DNA of 64,000 bases from Kurthia massiliensis (GCF_000285555.1 NZ_HE611004.1:1-64000); one strand, 5' to 3'. Counted from the stretch's first letter, positions 43,563-58,272 are shown. Numbers and translations: made by a program. Notes: generated by a model not told the origin, from the sequence alone.

Positions 43563-44489
43563 TTATGCTTCGTCGTCTAACAAACGATCTTCGTCACGAA
43601 TTTCATCAATCGGCACAAACAACTCGATATGACGTTTTAAATTTTGGAAGATAGCTGGCGCATCGCCACCATATTCACCATCTAAATTTAATAAGACACG
43701 TGATTCTGAAGATACTTTTACGTGATCTGCTTTTGTATAAATAATATGTGGGTCTTTTAAATGGTCCCCACGTACAGCAAGTGTGACGAGTCTAACAAAC
43801 TCTGCAATATTACATTTTTTCAAAATGAATACCGTAAATTTACCGTCATTAATACTAGCGTCTGGTGCTAATTTTTCAAAGCCACCAACTGAGTTGGATA
43901 AACCGATCAGGAACATCATCGCATCATCATCGAATACTTCATCGTTGTACTCGATGCGCATTTTTGTAGCCTTCACAGACGGTAGCATTTCAATCCCTTT
44001 TAAATAATACGCGAGTTGCCCAAGCATCGTTTTGAGCTTGCTTGGTACTTCATATGTTAATTCCGTAATACGTCCACCTGCAGCGATGTTAATAAAGTAA
44101 CGATCGTTCGCTAAACCAACATCGACTGGAATCGAATCACCTTTTAAAATAATATCAACAGCGGCATTAATATCACGCGGAATTTTCACAGCGCGTGCAA
44201 AGTCATTCGTCGTTCCCATTGGAATTAAGCCGATTTTTGGACGTTCTTCAAATTCACTTACACCTGCGACAACTTCATTTAACGTACCGTCGCCACCAAC
44301 AGCGACAATAATGTCGAAGCCGCGCTCAACAGCAGCTTTTGCCGCAACTGTTGCATCGCCCGCACAAGTTGTGGCATGGCAAGACGTTTCATAGCCTGCG
44401 ACTTCAAACTTTGCTAGCACTTCTGGTAAGTTCTTTTTGAATAACTCTCGACCTGACGTAGGGTTATAAATGATACGTGCTCTTTTCAT
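43563..44489 (-). CDS. dagK: Diacylglycerol kinase, DgkB/DagK type
   Basis: A 308-residue soluble lipid kinase that phosphorylates diacylglycerol to phosphatidic acid, recycling lipid from lipoteichoic acid synthesis. Motifs: IIYNPTSGRELF, the nucleotide loop VGGDGTLNEVVAG, and PMGTTNDFARA, with NLDGEYGGDAP near the C-terminus. AAGG SD, ATG 44489. It lies between rlmCD and gatB as yerQ does in Bacillus, with an MFS gene and RNA-like element inserted between. Confidence 0.92.
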   Translation of the reverse strand: MKRARIIYNPTSGRELFKKNLPEVLAKFEVAGYETSCHATTCAGDATVAAKAAVERGFDIIVAVGGDGTLNEVVAGVSEFEERPKIGLIPMGTTNDFARAVKIPRDINAAVDIILKGDSIPVDVGLANDRYFINIAAGGRITELTYEVPSKLKTMLGQLAYYLKGIEMLPSVKATKMRIEYNDEVFDDDAMMFLIGLSNSVGGFEKLAPDASINDGKFTVFILKKCNIAEFVRLVTLAVRGDHLKDPHIIYTKADHVKVSSESRVLLNLDGEYGGDAPAIFQNLKRHIELFVPIDEIRDEDRLLDDEA

Positions 44490-44727
44490 AATTGTACCTT
44501 CCTGCTTCTAAAATTTCTCTTTCAAACCACGAAAACAGGCTGCCTAATTCCTATGCGTTGCACAAAAAAAGAGTCAGCCTGACTATTTTACAATCTAGTA
44601 TATTTTATACCTAAATGTTCTATTTCTGCAAATATTCAATGCCCATTACTAAAGCAGTTCACAAATCCGCCTATACATGCTTTCATTTGTTCGGTAAAAT
44701 AATACATTAGTGAAAGGATGACGTAAT

Positions 44728-45873
44728 TTGAAAAAAACAACAGCTTTACTAAAAAGCTACAACTTTTTATTTTTCGGAATGCTTGCGATGTTCATTCCTT
44801 TTTTACCGGTCTTCTTAAAGTCAAAAGGCTTAACAACTAGTGAAGTAGGACTCGTCATCGCAATCGGCGGCGTCATTACCGTCATTTCCCAACCGCTTTG
44901 GGGCATGATTAGTGACCGCTTAAAAACGATTCGAAAAGTCGTGTTAGTGCTCGTCGCATTAACAGGCATTTGTGGCTTTTCACTTTACCAAGTAGACAGT
45001 TTCATATTGCTCGTATTATTAGCGATGTTCGTCTATTTTTTCTTAATGCCTCTCGATCCGTTAACCGAATCATTAAACTTTACAACTTCTGAGACGTTTG
45101 GCATTAGTTATGGTTCCGTCCGTACATATGGTTCGCTCGGATATGCCGTATTATCACTCGTCATCGGTTATATGACCGACTGGTTCGGCATGGGCATTAT
45201 CGGCGTCTTTTTCGTCGCAATCGGCCTTATTTGTTTTGCCATCGTTTGGAACATTCCAGACGTCCCTGCTTCGAATACGCCGGTAACAATCGATAGCTTA
45301 AAACAAGTGTTAAAAAATAAAGAAATGATTTTATTTTTAATTTTAATTTTCATGAGTTCGATTCCTGCGCGTATGAACGATACGTTTTTAGGCATTCATA
45401 TCGCTGCACTTGGCGGCGCGAATAGCTTAGTCGGTATCGCCTTCTTTATTGCAGGTGCGAGTGAAATCGTCGTATTTGCGCTTAGCTATTTATGGCTAAA
45501 AAAAGGGAAAGAGCTTCATTTAATGACCGCAGCGATTTTCTTTTACGCGGTACGTTTTTATTTAACTGGCTTTATCGACAACCCAACAATCGTTGTCATT
45601 TTACAAGTGCTTCAAATGTTAACGTTCCCTGTGTATTACACAGCGGCCATTCAATATTTATATCGCATTATGCCACGCGAATGGCGCGCTACTGGTCAAA
45701 CGGTCCTGGCGCTACTGTTCTTCGGTATTTCTGGCATTATTTCTTCATATGTCGGTGGTGCGATGTATGACCAATTAGGCGGTAGCATTTTTTATTATAG
45801 TATCGCCACATTATCACTCATTTCTGCCGTCTATGGCGCCGTATTATTAATACGTCAACGTAAAATGGCATAG
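44728..45873 (+). CDS. MFS transporter (LacY/NupG-like, MFS_1_like)
   Basis: A 381-residue twelve-helix transporter. The helix 2-3 loop is PLWGMISDRLKTIRK, typical of the MFS_1_like group (sugar/nucleoside:H+ symporters and B. subtilis YwbF-like proteins). Substrate unknown. It starts at TTG 44728 with AAGGATG 7 nt upstream. It stands alone on the plus strand between dagK and gatB, a likely insertion relative to the Bacillus gene order. Confidence 0.82.
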   Translation: MKKTTALLKSYNFLFFGMLAMFIPFLPVFLKSKGLTTSEVGLVIAIGGVITVISQPLWGMISDRLKTIRKVVLVLVALTGICGFSLYQVDSFILLVLLAMFVYFFLMPLDPLTESLNFTTSETFGISYGSVRTYGSLGYAVLSLVIGYMTDWFGMGIIGVFFVAIGLICFAIVWNIPDVPASNTPVTIDSLKQVLKNKEMILFLILIFMSSIPARMNDTFLGIHIAALGGANSLVGIAFFIAGASEIVVFALSYLWLKKGKELHLMTAAIFFYAVRFYLTGFIDNPTIVVILQVLQMLTFPVYYTAAIQYLYRIMPREWRATGQTVLALLFFGISGIISSYVGGAMYDQLGGSIFYYSIATLSLISAVYGAVLLIRQRKMA

Positions 45874-45876
45874 TAA

Positions 45877-45905
45877 AAAGCCCGACTCGTTTGAGTCGGG
45901 CTTTT
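45877..45905. terminator. Terminator after the MFS gene
   Basis: AAAAGCCCGACTC / GAGTCGGGCTTTT perfect stem, loop gttt; also usable by the gatB side. Confidence 0.92.
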
Positions 45906-45911
45906 TAGACG

Positions 45912-46068
45912 CATTTTGATGGTAATTCCGGCCATCGTTAGAAGCACAACGATAAAACGTTGTCCGGTTTCACACGCTAGCACTTTGGGTCATTTCTTTC
46001 CTTCCTACGAGACAAAAGCGTCTCTCGTCAGGAAATCAAAATGCCCTTCAGTGCTAAACGAGCGTGTT
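45912..46068 (-). other. Folded intergenic element after gatB
   Basis: Read from gatB, 46068-45971 forms a long imperfect hairpin (ACACGCT/AGCGTGT, AGCACT/AGTGCT, GGG/CCC, CATTT/AAATG, TTCCT/AGGAA, ACGAGA/TCTCGT). A second hairpin follows (CCGG-ACAACG / CGTTGT...CCGG, 45928-45967). A 9-bp pair CATTTTGAT/ATCAAAATG (46035-46043 with 45912-45920) would close the whole and compete with the first hairpin. No reading frame. It may be a repeat element (MITE/bcr-like), a 3' UTR structure or a switch-like RNA. Confidence 0.55.
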
Positions 46069-46078
46069 CAACACTTAA

Positions 46079-47515
46079 TTAACGTTTGTTGATTTCTTCT
46101 AATAAGATTTTGTTAACCATTTGTGGGTTGGCTTTACCACGAGTAGCTTTCATAATTTGACCAACTAAGAAGCCGATCGCACGGTCTTTACCGTTTTTGT
46201 AGTCGATGATAGATTGTTCGTTGTTATCAAGGATTTCAGTAATCATTGGTACAAGTGCGCTTGCATCAGAGATTTGAACTAAACCTTTTTCTTCAACGAT
46301 TTTCTTCGCATCGCCACCGTTTTCAACTAATTCTTTGAATACTTTCTTCGCAATTTTAGAAGAAATTGTACCGTCAGAAATTAGTTTGATCATGCTCGCA
46401 AGACCTTCTGGTGTAAGCGCTGTGTCGTGAAGTTCTTTTTGTTCAGCGTTTAAGTACGCGCTCACTTCACCCATTAACCAGTTAGATGCAAGTTTCGCAT
46501 CTGCACCAGCAGCTACAGTACCTTCGAAGAAATCAGCCATTTCTTTAGAAAGTGTTAATATGCCTGCATCGTAAGCTGGTAAGCCCATTTCTGCAACGTA
46601 ACGTTCTTTACGAGCATCTGGTAATTCAGGAATCATCGCTTTTTCGCGTTCTAACCATTCGTCATCGATCACGATATCTACTAAGTCAGGTTCTGGGAAG
46701 TAACGGTAATCGTCCGTACCTTCTTTAACACGCATAAGGATTGTTTTACCTGTTTTCTCATCGAAACGACGAGTTTCTTGCTTAATTTCGCCACCAGCGT
46801 TTAATACAGCTGCTTGACGTTGTGCTTCATACTCAATACCTTTACGTACGAAGTTGAATGAGTTTAAGTTTTTAAGCTCAGTACGTGTACCGAATTCATC
46901 TTGACCGTAAGGACGGATTGAGATGTTCGCATCACAACGTAGTGAACCTTCTTCCATACGTACGTCTGAAACGCCTGTGTATTGGATGATTGCTTTTAGT
47001 TTTTCAAGGTATGCATAAGCTTCTTCCGGTGTACGGATATCTGGCTCAGATACGATTTCAACTAGTGGTGTACCTTGACGGTTGTAATCGACAAGTGATG
47101 CGTTCGCACCGTGTGTTAATTTACCAGCATCTTCTTCCATGTGGATACGAGTGATACCGATACGTTTTTTCTCGCCGTTTACTTCGATTTCTAACCAGCC
47201 GTTTTCACCGATTGGTTTATCAAATTGTGAAATTTGGTAAGCTTTCGGATTATCAGGGTAGAAGTAGTTTTTACGGTCGAATTTTGTATGTTGGTTAATG
47301 TCCATGTTAAGAGCTAGTGCTGCGCGCATTGCGTAGTTGACTACTTCTTTGTTTACAACCGGTAAAACACCTGGGTAACCAAGGTCGATTACAGAAGTGT
47401 TTGTGTTTGGTTCAGAACCGAATTGGTTTGGAGATGGAGAGAAAATTTTAGATTTTGTTTTTAACTCAACGTGTACCTCTAAACCAACGACTGTTTCGTA
47501 GTTATTTGTTGCCAT
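46079..47515 (-). CDS. gatB: Asp/Glu-tRNA amidotransferase subunit B
   Basis: A 478-residue subunit that phosphorylates Glu-tRNAGln (or Asp-tRNAAsn) and recognises the tRNA. The N-terminal cradle begins [37 protein letters not shown] and [12 protein letters not shown] are family motifs; the C-terminal YqeY-like helical tail ends [21 protein letters not shown] inside the gatA end; start 1 bp after gatA. Last gene of gatCAB. Confidence 0.96.
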   Translation of the reverse strand: MATNNYETVVGLEVHVELKTKSKIFSPSPNQFGSEPNTNTSVIDLGYPGVLPVVNKEVVNYAMRAALALNMDINQHTKFDRKNYFYPDNPKAYQISQFDKPIGENGWLEIEVNGEKKRIGITRIHMEEDAGKLTHGANASLVDYNRQGTPLVEIVSEPDIRTPEEAYAYLEKLKAIIQYTGVSDVRMEEGSLRCDANISIRPYGQDEFGTRTELKNLNSFNFVRKGIEYEAQRQAAVLNAGGEIKQETRRFDEKTGKTILMRVKEGTDDYRYFPEPDLVDIVIDDEWLEREKAMIPELPDARKERYVAEMGLPAYDAGILTLSKEMADFFEGTVAAGADAKLASNWLMGEVSAYLNAEQKELHDTALTPEGLASMIKLISDGTISSKIAKKVFKELVENGGDAKKIVEEKGLVQISDASALVPMITEILDNNEQSIIDYKNGKDRAIGFLVGQIMKATRGKANPQMVNKILLEEINKR

Positions 47516-47516
47516 A

Positions 47517-48977
47517 TTATTTTACCTCCCAAGTTTGAGGTTTTGCATTGTGGAAGTCAGTTGCTTTTTCAAAAGCATCTGCTACGCGGTAAATTGTGCC
47601 TTCTTCGAAGTATTTACCGATGATTTGTAAACCGACAGGCATGTCATCGTCAAAGCCACATGGGATTGAGATTGCTGGTACGCCTGCTAAGTTAATTGGA
47701 ACAGTTAAAATATCGTTCGCGTAAACTGTCATTGGATCTTCTAAGTTTTCGCCGATTTTGAATGCAGTTGTTGGTGTTGTAGGTCCAACGATTACATCGT
47801 ACTCTTCGAATACTTTGTCGAAGTCTTGTTTGATTAACGTACGAACTTGTTGTGCTTTTTTGTAGTAAGCATCGTAAGTACCTGCTGATAATGAGTAAGT
47901 ACCTAACATGATACGACGTTTTACTTCGTCACCGAAGCCTTGTGCACGTGTTTGTAAGTATAAATCTTCTAAGTTATCTGCTTCAGCACGGAAACCGTAA
48001 CGGATACCGTCGAAACGAGAAAGGTTAGATGATGCTTCTGAAGAAGAAATGATGTAGTAAGCAGCTAGTGCGTATTTAGAGTGAGGAAGTGATACTTCTT
48101 CAACTGTTGCGCCTAGTTCTTTTAATTTGTCGATAGCAGCTAGTACTTGTGCTTTAACGCCTTCAGATACACCTTCTGCTAAATATTCTTTAGGAACTGC
48201 AACTTTTAAACCTTTAATGTCGCCAGTTAATTGCTCAACATAGCTTGGTACTTCAACGTTTGCTGAAGTAGAATCGTGTGGGTCAACGCCAGCGATTGCT
48301 TCAAGTAATAAAGCGTTGTCGCGTACGTTGCGAGTGATTGGTCCAATTTGGTCTAAAGAAGATGCGAATGCTACTAAACCGTAACGAGATACGCGGCCGT
48401 AAGTTGGTTTCATACCAACAACGCCACAGTATGCAGCTGGTTGACGGATAGAACCACCTGTATCAGAACCTAATGTGAATGGTACTTCGCCAGCTGCTAC
48501 TGCTGCTGCAGAACCACCTGAAGAACCACCAGGAACACGATCAAAGTTCCAAGGGTTGTGTACTTTTTTAATAGCAGAGTTTTCGTTGGCAGAACCCATA
48601 GCAAATTCATCCATGTTTACTTTACCAACTGTTACCATGCCAGCTTCACGTAATTTTTTTACAACTGTTGCGTCGTAAATTGGGTTGAAGCCTTCTAAAA
48701 TTTTTGAAGCACATGTTGTTTCAATGCCTTCTGTTACGATGTTATCTTTCACACCGATAGGTAGACCGAAAAGTGGTCCACGTTCTGCAAATGGTACTTC
48801 GTCTTTTTGTGCAGCTTCAGCTAATGCTGCTTCTTTATTTAAAGCTAAAAATGCGCCTACTTCGCCGTCTAATGCGTCGATGCGTGCGTAAGCTTCATTT
48901 GTTAAATCAGCGATTGTAATCTCTTTGTTTTCTAGAGCTTGTTGTAATTCAGCTGATGTTTTATCAAACAATGACAT
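47517..48977 (-). CDS. gatA: Asp/Glu-tRNA amidotransferase subunit A
   Basis: A 486-residue glutaminase subunit with the amidase signature. The Ser-cisSer-Lys triad is Lys in IGVKDNI, and the two Ser in [14 protein letters not shown] and [12 protein letters not shown]. It releases ammonia from Gln and channels it to GatB. The second ATG (48977) is preferred, 7 nt from GGAGG and matching family starts (MSLFDK). Lies between gatC and gatB with short gaps. Confidence 0.96.
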   Translation of the reverse strand: MSLFDKTSAELQQALENKEITIADLTNEAYARIDALDGEVGAFLALNKEAALAEAAQKDEVPFAERGPLFGLPIGVKDNIVTEGIETTCASKILEGFNPIYDATVVKKLREAGMVTVGKVNMDEFAMGSANENSAIKKVHNPWNFDRVPGGSSGGSAAAVAAGEVPFTLGSDTGGSIRQPAAYCGVVGMKPTYGRVSRYGLVAFASSLDQIGPITRNVRDNALLLEAIAGVDPHDSTSANVEVPSYVEQLTGDIKGLKVAVPKEYLAEGVSEGVKAQVLAAIDKLKELGATVEEVSLPHSKYALAAYYIISSSEASSNLSRFDGIRYGFRAEADNLEDLYLQTRAQGFGDEVKRRIMLGTYSLSAGTYDAYYKKAQQVRTLIKQDFDKVFEEYDVIVGPTTPTTAFKIGENLEDPMTVYANDILTVPINLAGVPAISIPCGFDDDMPVGLQIIGKYFEEGTIYRVADAFEKATDFHNAKPQTWEVK

Positions 48978-48997
48978 CATTGTCCCTCCTCTTAAAA

Positions 48998-49291
48998 TTA
49001 TTGAGCGATGATTGGTGGTACTTTTACTAAACCATCTTGTTGTTCTTTAACGTTTTTCATCATTAAATCGCGATCAAGACCTTTAGCAGGTACGTCTTCA
49101 CGGAATACGTTGTGAACTGGTAGAACGTGTGTAGTTGGAGCTACATCCGTTGTATCTAATTCTTGTAATTCGTTTGCGAAGTCAGTGATTGCCGCTAATT
49201 GTGATGCGAATTTTTCTGCTTCTTCATCTGTGATTGCAAGACGTGCTAATTTTGCTACGTGTTTTACTTCTTCTACTGAAAGTTTTGCCAT
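48998..49291 (-). CDS. gatC: Asp/Glu-tRNA amidotransferase subunit C
   Basis: A 97-residue protein that wraps around GatA and stabilises the complex. Family features: [20 protein letters not shown] at the start, [13 protein letters not shown], and the C-terminal VPPIIAQ. ATG 49291 with GGAGGT upstream; the frame to 49336 includes the promoter. First gene of gatCAB; a promoter with -35 TTGATT lies just upstream. Confidence 0.94.
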   Translation of the reverse strand: MAKLSVEEVKHVAKLARLAITDEEAEKFASQLAAITDFANELQELDTTDVAPTTHVLPVHNVFREDVPAKGLDRDLMMKNVKEQQDGLVKVPPIIAQ

Positions 49292-49326
49292 GTTGTACAC
49301 CTCCATATTCGATAACCATACCGATA

Positions 49327-49356
49327 ATAATATCATTTCTATGATCGTTTAATCAA
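49327..49356 (-). promoter_or_regulatory. Promoter of gatCAB
   Basis: Minus strand -35 TTGATT (49351-49356), 18-bp spacer, -10 TATTAT (49327-49332), 36 bp before the gatC start. Confidence 0.5.
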
Positions 49357-49528
49357 GGTAGCTTCATTGCGCCAAATCGCACGAAACCCTTGTAAATAAA
49401 GGGTTTTAAGCATCATTATGACAATTATTCACTACACTAAAAAAGAATCCTCTCAAATTATACAATGAATTATCTGAAAAAAGTATGCTCTACAAGCTCG
49501 ATTGTTGTCATTTTCTCAAAAATTTCCC

Positions 49529-49572
49529 GCCCGCTTAAAAAAACGAGGGCGACATAAATCGCTCCTCGTTTT
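49529..49572 (-). terminator. Terminator after camS
   Basis: Minus strand AACGAGGaGCGA / TCGCcCTCGTT stem followed by a T run. Confidence 0.82.
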
Positions 49573-49575
49573 CGG

Positions 49576-50724
49576 TTAATCGTTGTAAATGTGAACGTAA
49601 GGTTCTGAAGTGCCTGCCTCTTTCACGACTAATGCTTCTGCGCCATGAGATGACGTAATGTTAACTTCAACTTGTAAATCTTTTTTGAATTGTGATGTCA
49701 CTGCGCTCGCTACGTATTGTGTAAAGCCGATCATTTCACCTGTACCGTTAAACTTAATCGGAATTTCGACTGTTAAACGTTGGATTTTGCCGTCTTTATA
49801 GTAACCACGTCCGATAACGTTCGTGCCGTTTGCGAAGTATTCGTCGATATCATCTTTAAACGTTTTAAAGTTATCATTCGTTTCGCTGTACATCGCATCT
49901 GTACTTTCTGTTGGGAAGCGAACGTATTGTTCATTAATATCTTCCCAATCGCTTAATGACGCTGAACCTGACTTCGCTGTGGCACTTGCGAAGTATGTAC
50001 CTGGCACGATATCTTTATGGCTTAATTGTTTGTATAAACCGACTGTAATTGGTACGTTGCCTAAGCCGTCCATCTTACGCATACGTTTAACGATTTGTGC
50101 CGCTATTTTTTTCCCTTGTTCCTCTAACACTTTGTCGTCAATTGCTTGCTCAAATGTCGCACCGTATTGTTCTTTTTGGTAGTAGTACACAGAATTTAAT
50201 GCTAAACCGATTGAAACGCCACCAAGTTTCACTTTTTTGTCGTCTGATTTTGTTAAGTAATTTTGTTCGATAATGTGTGCTAAATAAATCGGCGCTTTCG
50301 TTGCTGCTTCTGCCGGTTTCATCCCTTTGTTACTTGGGTTTAACCCAGCTTTATCATCATTGCTACGCGCAAGCCATGATCTTACCGTATCTTTATCTAA
50401 ATATTGACCTTCTTGGAAGTAATATTTTTCTGAATCGAATTGGTTTAATGACAAACGCATTAACCCTGTTTCTGCTTCTTGAATATCGTAACGAGAATAA
50501 ATATTCGATACGATTAAACCGCGTGTCACACTTTCTTTGTAAGGAAGTAATGTGCGGTAATATTGGTCATCAATTTGCATGCTCGGAATGATTGTAGATC
50601 CTGAACTTTTAGTAGATGAGTCTGTCGTCGCCACTTCGGAATTGCTGTTGAACGAAGGCAGACTACAACCTGCTAATAAGGCCGTCGCAACCACCGCCGG
50701 AATCCAGCGAATATGTTTTTTCAT
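49576..50724 (-). CDS. camS: CamS-family lipoprotein (YerH)
   Basis: A 382-residue lipoprotein with a type II signal peptide: basic start, hydrophobic core and lipobox LLAGC (Cys about 20). The mature part matches the CamS family (cAM373-type pheromone precursor name; function of the protein unknown). After the Cys comes a Ser/Asn/Thr-rich linker. An AAAGGAG SD lies 12 nt upstream. It follows ligA by 16 bp, as yerH does in B. subtilis, so it belongs to the pcrB-pcrA-ligA-camS unit. Confidence 0.9.
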   Translation of the reverse strand: MKKHIRWIPAVVATALLAGCSLPSFNSNSEVATTDSSTKSSGSTIIPSMQIDDQYYRTLLPYKESVTRGLIVSNIYSRYDIQEAETGLMRLSLNQFDSEKYYFQEGQYLDKDTVRSWLARSNDDKAGLNPSNKGMKPAEAATKAPIYLAHIIEQNYLTKSDDKKVKLGGVSIGLALNSVYYYQKEQYGATFEQAIDDKVLEEQGKKIAAQIVKRMRKMDGLGNVPITVGLYKQLSHKDIVPGTYFASATAKSGSASLSDWEDINEQYVRFPTESTDAMYSETNDNFKTFKDDIDEYFANGTNVIGRGYYKDGKIQRLTVEIPIKFNGTGEMIGFTQYVASAVTSQFKKDLQVEVNITSSHGAEALVVKEAGTSEPYVHIYND

Positions 50725-50740
50725 ACTTGTGCGAGCTCCT

Positions 50741-55005
<4,265 letters not shown>

Positions 55006-55044
55006 TGTGCACCTTCCTTTATACAAACATTTGTTCTTATTCTA

Positions 55045-55731
55045 TCATAGTTCCTTTACAGCTTTGACTGTTTTCAATGCTGTTTTTAAATCATCATAAA
55101 TAACGTTACCGACAACGACAATATCCGCATACGCAGCCATCGCTTTCGCCTCGTCTACAGACGTAATGCCGCCACCGTAAATTAATTTCGTGTCGTTTAA
55201 GACGCGGCTCACTTCATACACAAGGTCTGGGTCGCCGAACTTCCCGCTATATTCCATATAAAAGATTGGTAAATGGAACATTTTCTCTGCCATTTGTGCA
55301 TAAGCGATAACATCATCATCGTCTAAATTTGTATTCGCTTCTGTTAATTCAGCGACTTTACAATCTGGATTTAAGACGCAATAACCTTCTGCGATAATTT
55401 CGTCCCAATTCATGATCATGCCATATTCTTTAATTGCTACTTGATGTAAATCTTTTACGAAATTCGTATTTTGACTATTTAAAACGGTCGGGATAAAGTA
55501 AAAATCATATCCCGGCGTAATCGATGCTAAATTTGATACTTCAAGTACGATTGGCACTGAAAAACGACGCACACGTGCCAGCAAATCGAGCACACCATCA
55601 ATTGTTACATCATCAGTGCCGCCGACTAAAATGGCATCGGTGCCTGATTCACATAATTTTTCTAATGCCTCGTCATCAATGTCCTTTGCCGGATCTAATT
55701 TGAAGACGTGCTGCCAATTTTGAAATTCCAT
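55045..55731 (-). CDS. pcrB: Heptaprenylglyceryl phosphate synthase PcrB
   Basis: A 228-residue TIM-barrel enzyme that joins heptaprenyl diphosphate to sn-glycerol-1-phosphate, making an archaeal-type ether lipid precursor in Bacillales. Family segments include [50 protein letters not shown], and YGGGITS with the phosphate-binding Gly run. AAAGGTGG SD. Heads the pcrB-pcrA-ligA-camS unit. Confidence 0.95.
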   Translation of the reverse strand: MEFQNWQHVFKLDPAKDIDDEALEKLCESGTDAILVGGTDDVTIDGVLDLLARVRRFSVPIVLEVSNLASITPGYDFYFIPTVLNSQNTNFVKDLHQVAIKEYGMIMNWDEIIAEGYCVLNPDCKVAELTEANTNLDDDDVIAYAQMAEKMFHLPIFYMEYSGKFGDPDLVYEVSRVLNDTKLIYGGGITSVDEAKAMAAYADIVVVGNVIYDDLKTALKTVKAVKEL

Positions 55732-55801
55732 CGTTCTCCACCTTTATCAATTTTCTATTTAATAAGTATAACCTGTCTGTACATTTCCTGCGAATACGAA
55801 A

Positions 55802-55845
55802 AGGCCTGTTCCTACGTCAAGATGTGTGTAGGACAGGCCCTCGTT
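55802..55845 (-). terminator. Terminator after yerC
   Basis: Minus strand GGCCTGTCCTAC / GTAGGAaCAGGCC stem followed by TTTT. Confidence 0.88.
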
Positions 55846-55850
55846 TTTGA

Positions 55851-56174
55851 TTATTTACGTGTCGCTTCAGCGTAGCTTTTTTCGTCTGGATAAAGACGGC
55901 CAAGCATTTCGTCATAAGTGTCGTTACCATAGTCGAAGCAGCGACGTACACGCGAAATCGTCGCGGTAGATGCACCTGTTTCGTTTTTAATTGATTCATA
56001 TGTTTTTTTCAAACGTAGTAAGTGTGCAACTTCAAAACGTTGCGCTAGTGATTGAATTTCACTAATCGTACATAAGTCATCAAAGAACCTGTAGCACTCC
56101 TCGATATCCTTTAATTCTAGTACCGCTTTAAACAGTTGCTCCGTTTGATGACCGCGAATTTTTTCGATTTGCAT
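55851..56174 (-). CDS. yerC: TrpR/YerC-YecD family DNA-binding protein
   Basis: A 107-residue helical protein of the TrpR-like YerC/YecD group. The helix-turn-helix is TYESIKNETGASTATISRVR (about 57-76), and the conserved FFDDLCTISEIQSLAQR-type segment lies at about 29-45. Target genes are unknown; no tryptophan operon is nearby. GGAGGAG SD. Lies between yerA and pcrB as in Bacillus, with its own terminator. Confidence 0.9.
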   Translation of the reverse strand: MQIEKIRGHQTEQLFKAVLELKDIEECYRFFDDLCTISEIQSLAQRFEVAHLLRLKKTYESIKNETGASTATISRVRRCFDYGNDTYDEMLGRLYPDEKSYAEATRK

Positions 56175-56307
56175 TGTGTTCTCCTCCTATAGAATAGGTT
56201 AGATTTTTACTATAATTCTCTTCCATTTTAGCACGTTGAAGCGCGTCGGAAAAGCATTAATACTTTCGCGAGTGAAAGTGTCGCACTTCAACGTGTGAAA
56301 GGGAATT

Positions 56308-58038
56308 TTAGCGCATAACCGATGGGAATAACACATCTTTTTTCTTCACATCAAAAATACCGCGTTGCGTCACGCGAATGTACGGTAAATGTGTCGCTTG
56401 TAAAAATAACAACGTATACATTAAGTCTCCGTGGCAATACCCACGTGCTTTTACAGCGTCGACTAAGCGCGTCTCTTCATCGATCAATTGTTCAACGGAA
56501 TGATCTGACATTAAACCGCTAATGTCGAGTGCGATTTTTTCAACGACTGCCCCATTTTCAACGAGCACAACGCCACCATTCATCGCTTTCATCTCGTTAA
56601 ACGCTTGCAACATCGCTTGCGCACTTTTCCCGATTAAAATAATGTCGCCCGTACTTGAATAGCTCGATGCAAACCCTTCGACGTGCGTCGCAAAACCTTT
56701 TAATAGCGTATTGACGCGCCATTTACCTTCACGATCAATGAGTACTAAGAAACATTCGTCATGTTCAGTTGATAAATCACCGTCATTCACATGAATATTA
56801 ATGCTGTACGGTTTCGTAATGACATCGTTGACCATTTCTAAACCGAATGGCATTGAAAACTGAAAATCCGTTTCTGATAGCTCAAAGTCGAGCGCAAACG
56901 GAGTGCCGTAATCGTTTAATGGAAATTCAATCTTTTGTACTTTTTTGCCATCGCGTTTTAACCATTGCCCTTTCGATAAGACGCTCTCAGGGGTCGGATT
57001 TGTTTCGTCTGTTAGGACGTTAATATTCGCAAGTCTCCCGGTCGCAATGAAGCCTTGATGTTTATCTAAATTGTAATACCGTGCAATATTGTAAGACGCC
57101 ATTTGATACGCATCAATCGTCGGCACGCCTGCATCAATGGCTGCACGGATACATTTATCCATTAAGCCATCTACATGGAAGTGTGGCATCGAGCCATCTG
57201 TCGTCATCATTAAATGATCAAATGCCGTAAATTGATCGTCCACCATATCTTTTAAGATGGCCGGTAAGTCTGGTCGAATAGAGGAATAGCGTAACGTCAC
57301 GTCGTAACCATGTAACAAACGACGCTTCACTTCTTCATAGTTCATCGCCTCGTGATCACCATCTACGCCGAATAATTTCATCTTTGCAAGCGTTTTTGAC
57401 GATGCGCCAGGTAAATGTCCTTCGACACGTTTTCCAGCAACGCCCGCAAGTTGTAGCCAATACATTAATTGGTCATCGCCGTCTAACAAACGTGGCCAAG
57501 CTGTTAATTCACCGACCATTAATACGTCTGGACGTTGCGCCCAATCTTTTAACGTATGACCTGAAAAGACGTTATGTTCACGAATGAGTTGCGTTTGAGA
57601 ATCGAGACGTAACCACCAATAAAACGTAAATGGTAGCTGTTTTAAATCATCGAGTAGTTGAAATGCGTTATCGTCTTCCATGTGTAAAAAGAACGTTAAA
57701 TTATCGCTTAAAAACGTCGTCGTACCTGTTTGTGCCGCGAAATCGGCAAACGTCGCGACGTTGTACAGTTGAAACGGATGGACGTGCGGTTCGATGTATC
57801 CTGGTACGAGTGTTTTGCCACTCATATCAATGATGTCCGTTCCGTCGACATTCGTAGGCAACGCTTCACCCGCATAAACGATACGCTCGCCTGCGATCCA
57901 TATGTTACCGTGCACCCATTGCTTTAGCGTGCTATGTAAATAGCGTGCATTTTTGAGTAAGATTGATGGCGCTTTTTTGCCATCGAGTACATCTGCCTGT
58001 TCGTGTAGGTCATGTAGCTTCCAAGTTGTCTCAAGCAT
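56308..58038 (-). CDS. yerA: Adenine deaminase-like amidohydrolase YerA
   Basis: A 576-residue amidohydrolase-superfamily protein, similar in length to B. subtilis YerA, a putative adenine deaminase (adenine to hypoxanthine). The metal motif is GYIEPHVHPF (HxH), with further sites in VEGHLPG and TTDGSMPHFHVDG; the C-terminal domain resembles adenine deaminase AdeC. True substrate unproven. GAGGTGG SD. It lies between the pur operon end and yerC, fitting purine salvage, with a perfect cre site upstream. Confidence 0.85.
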   Translation of the reverse strand: MLETTWKLHDLHEQADVLDGKKAPSILLKNARYLHSTLKQWVHGNIWIAGERIVYAGEALPTNVDGTDIIDMSGKTLVPGYIEPHVHPFQLYNVATFADFAAQTGTTTFLSDNLTFFLHMEDDNAFQLLDDLKQLPFTFYWWLRLDSQTQLIREHNVFSGHTLKDWAQRPDVLMVGELTAWPRLLDGDDQLMYWLQLAGVAGKRVEGHLPGASSKTLAKMKLFGVDGDHEAMNYEEVKRRLLHGYDVTLRYSSIRPDLPAILKDMVDDQFTAFDHLMMTTDGSMPHFHVDGLMDKCIRAAIDAGVPTIDAYQMASYNIARYYNLDKHQGFIATGRLANINVLTDETNPTPESVLSKGQWLKRDGKKVQKIEFPLNDYGTPFALDFELSETDFQFSMPFGLEMVNDVITKPYSINIHVNDGDLSTEHDECFLVLIDREGKWRVNTLLKGFATHVEGFASSYSSTGDIILIGKSAQAMLQAFNEMKAMNGGVVLVENGAVVEKIALDISGLMSDHSVEQLIDEETRLVDAVKARGYCHGDLMYTLLFLQATHLPYIRVTQRGIFDVKKKDVLFPSVMR

Positions 58039-58190
58039 GTCTTTCCACCTCTTTCATTATTGTTTGTTATGATTTTTTCGTGATTCATAAATTTTAGACA
58101 TATATCGTACACTATCGTACCATACGTCACCATGCTGAAAAACGCTTAACGTCAGTATTTAACATGAAATTTACAATAGGACGTCATTTT

Positions 58191-58205
58191 TTGTAAGCGT
58201 TATCA
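58191..58205. promoter_or_regulatory. Perfect cre (CcpA) site upstream of yerA
   Basis: TTGTAAGCGTTATCA fits WTGNAANCGNWNNCW at every fixed position. It lies 153 bp before the yerA start and just after the purD terminator, so yerA is the only plausible target. Confidence 0.6.
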
Positions 58206-58236
58206 TTTCTTAGTTTTTATTATGCCATAGGTACAC

Positions 58237-58272
58237 AAAAAAAAGCTATCTGAACACGTCAGATAGCTTCAA
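58237..58272 (-). terminator. Terminator after purD
   Basis: Minus strand AAGCTATCTGA / TCAGATAGCTT stem, loop cgtg, eight T residues. Confidence 0.93.

Noticed and set aside
44565-44590. AGTCAGGCTGACT palindrome with T run upstream of dagK
   Set aside because: Loop of one base cannot form a normal terminator hairpin and no upstream transcript would need it.
58131-58160. Second cre site near GAAAAACGCTTAACG
   Set aside because: Spacing around the CG core is off by one base from the consensus.
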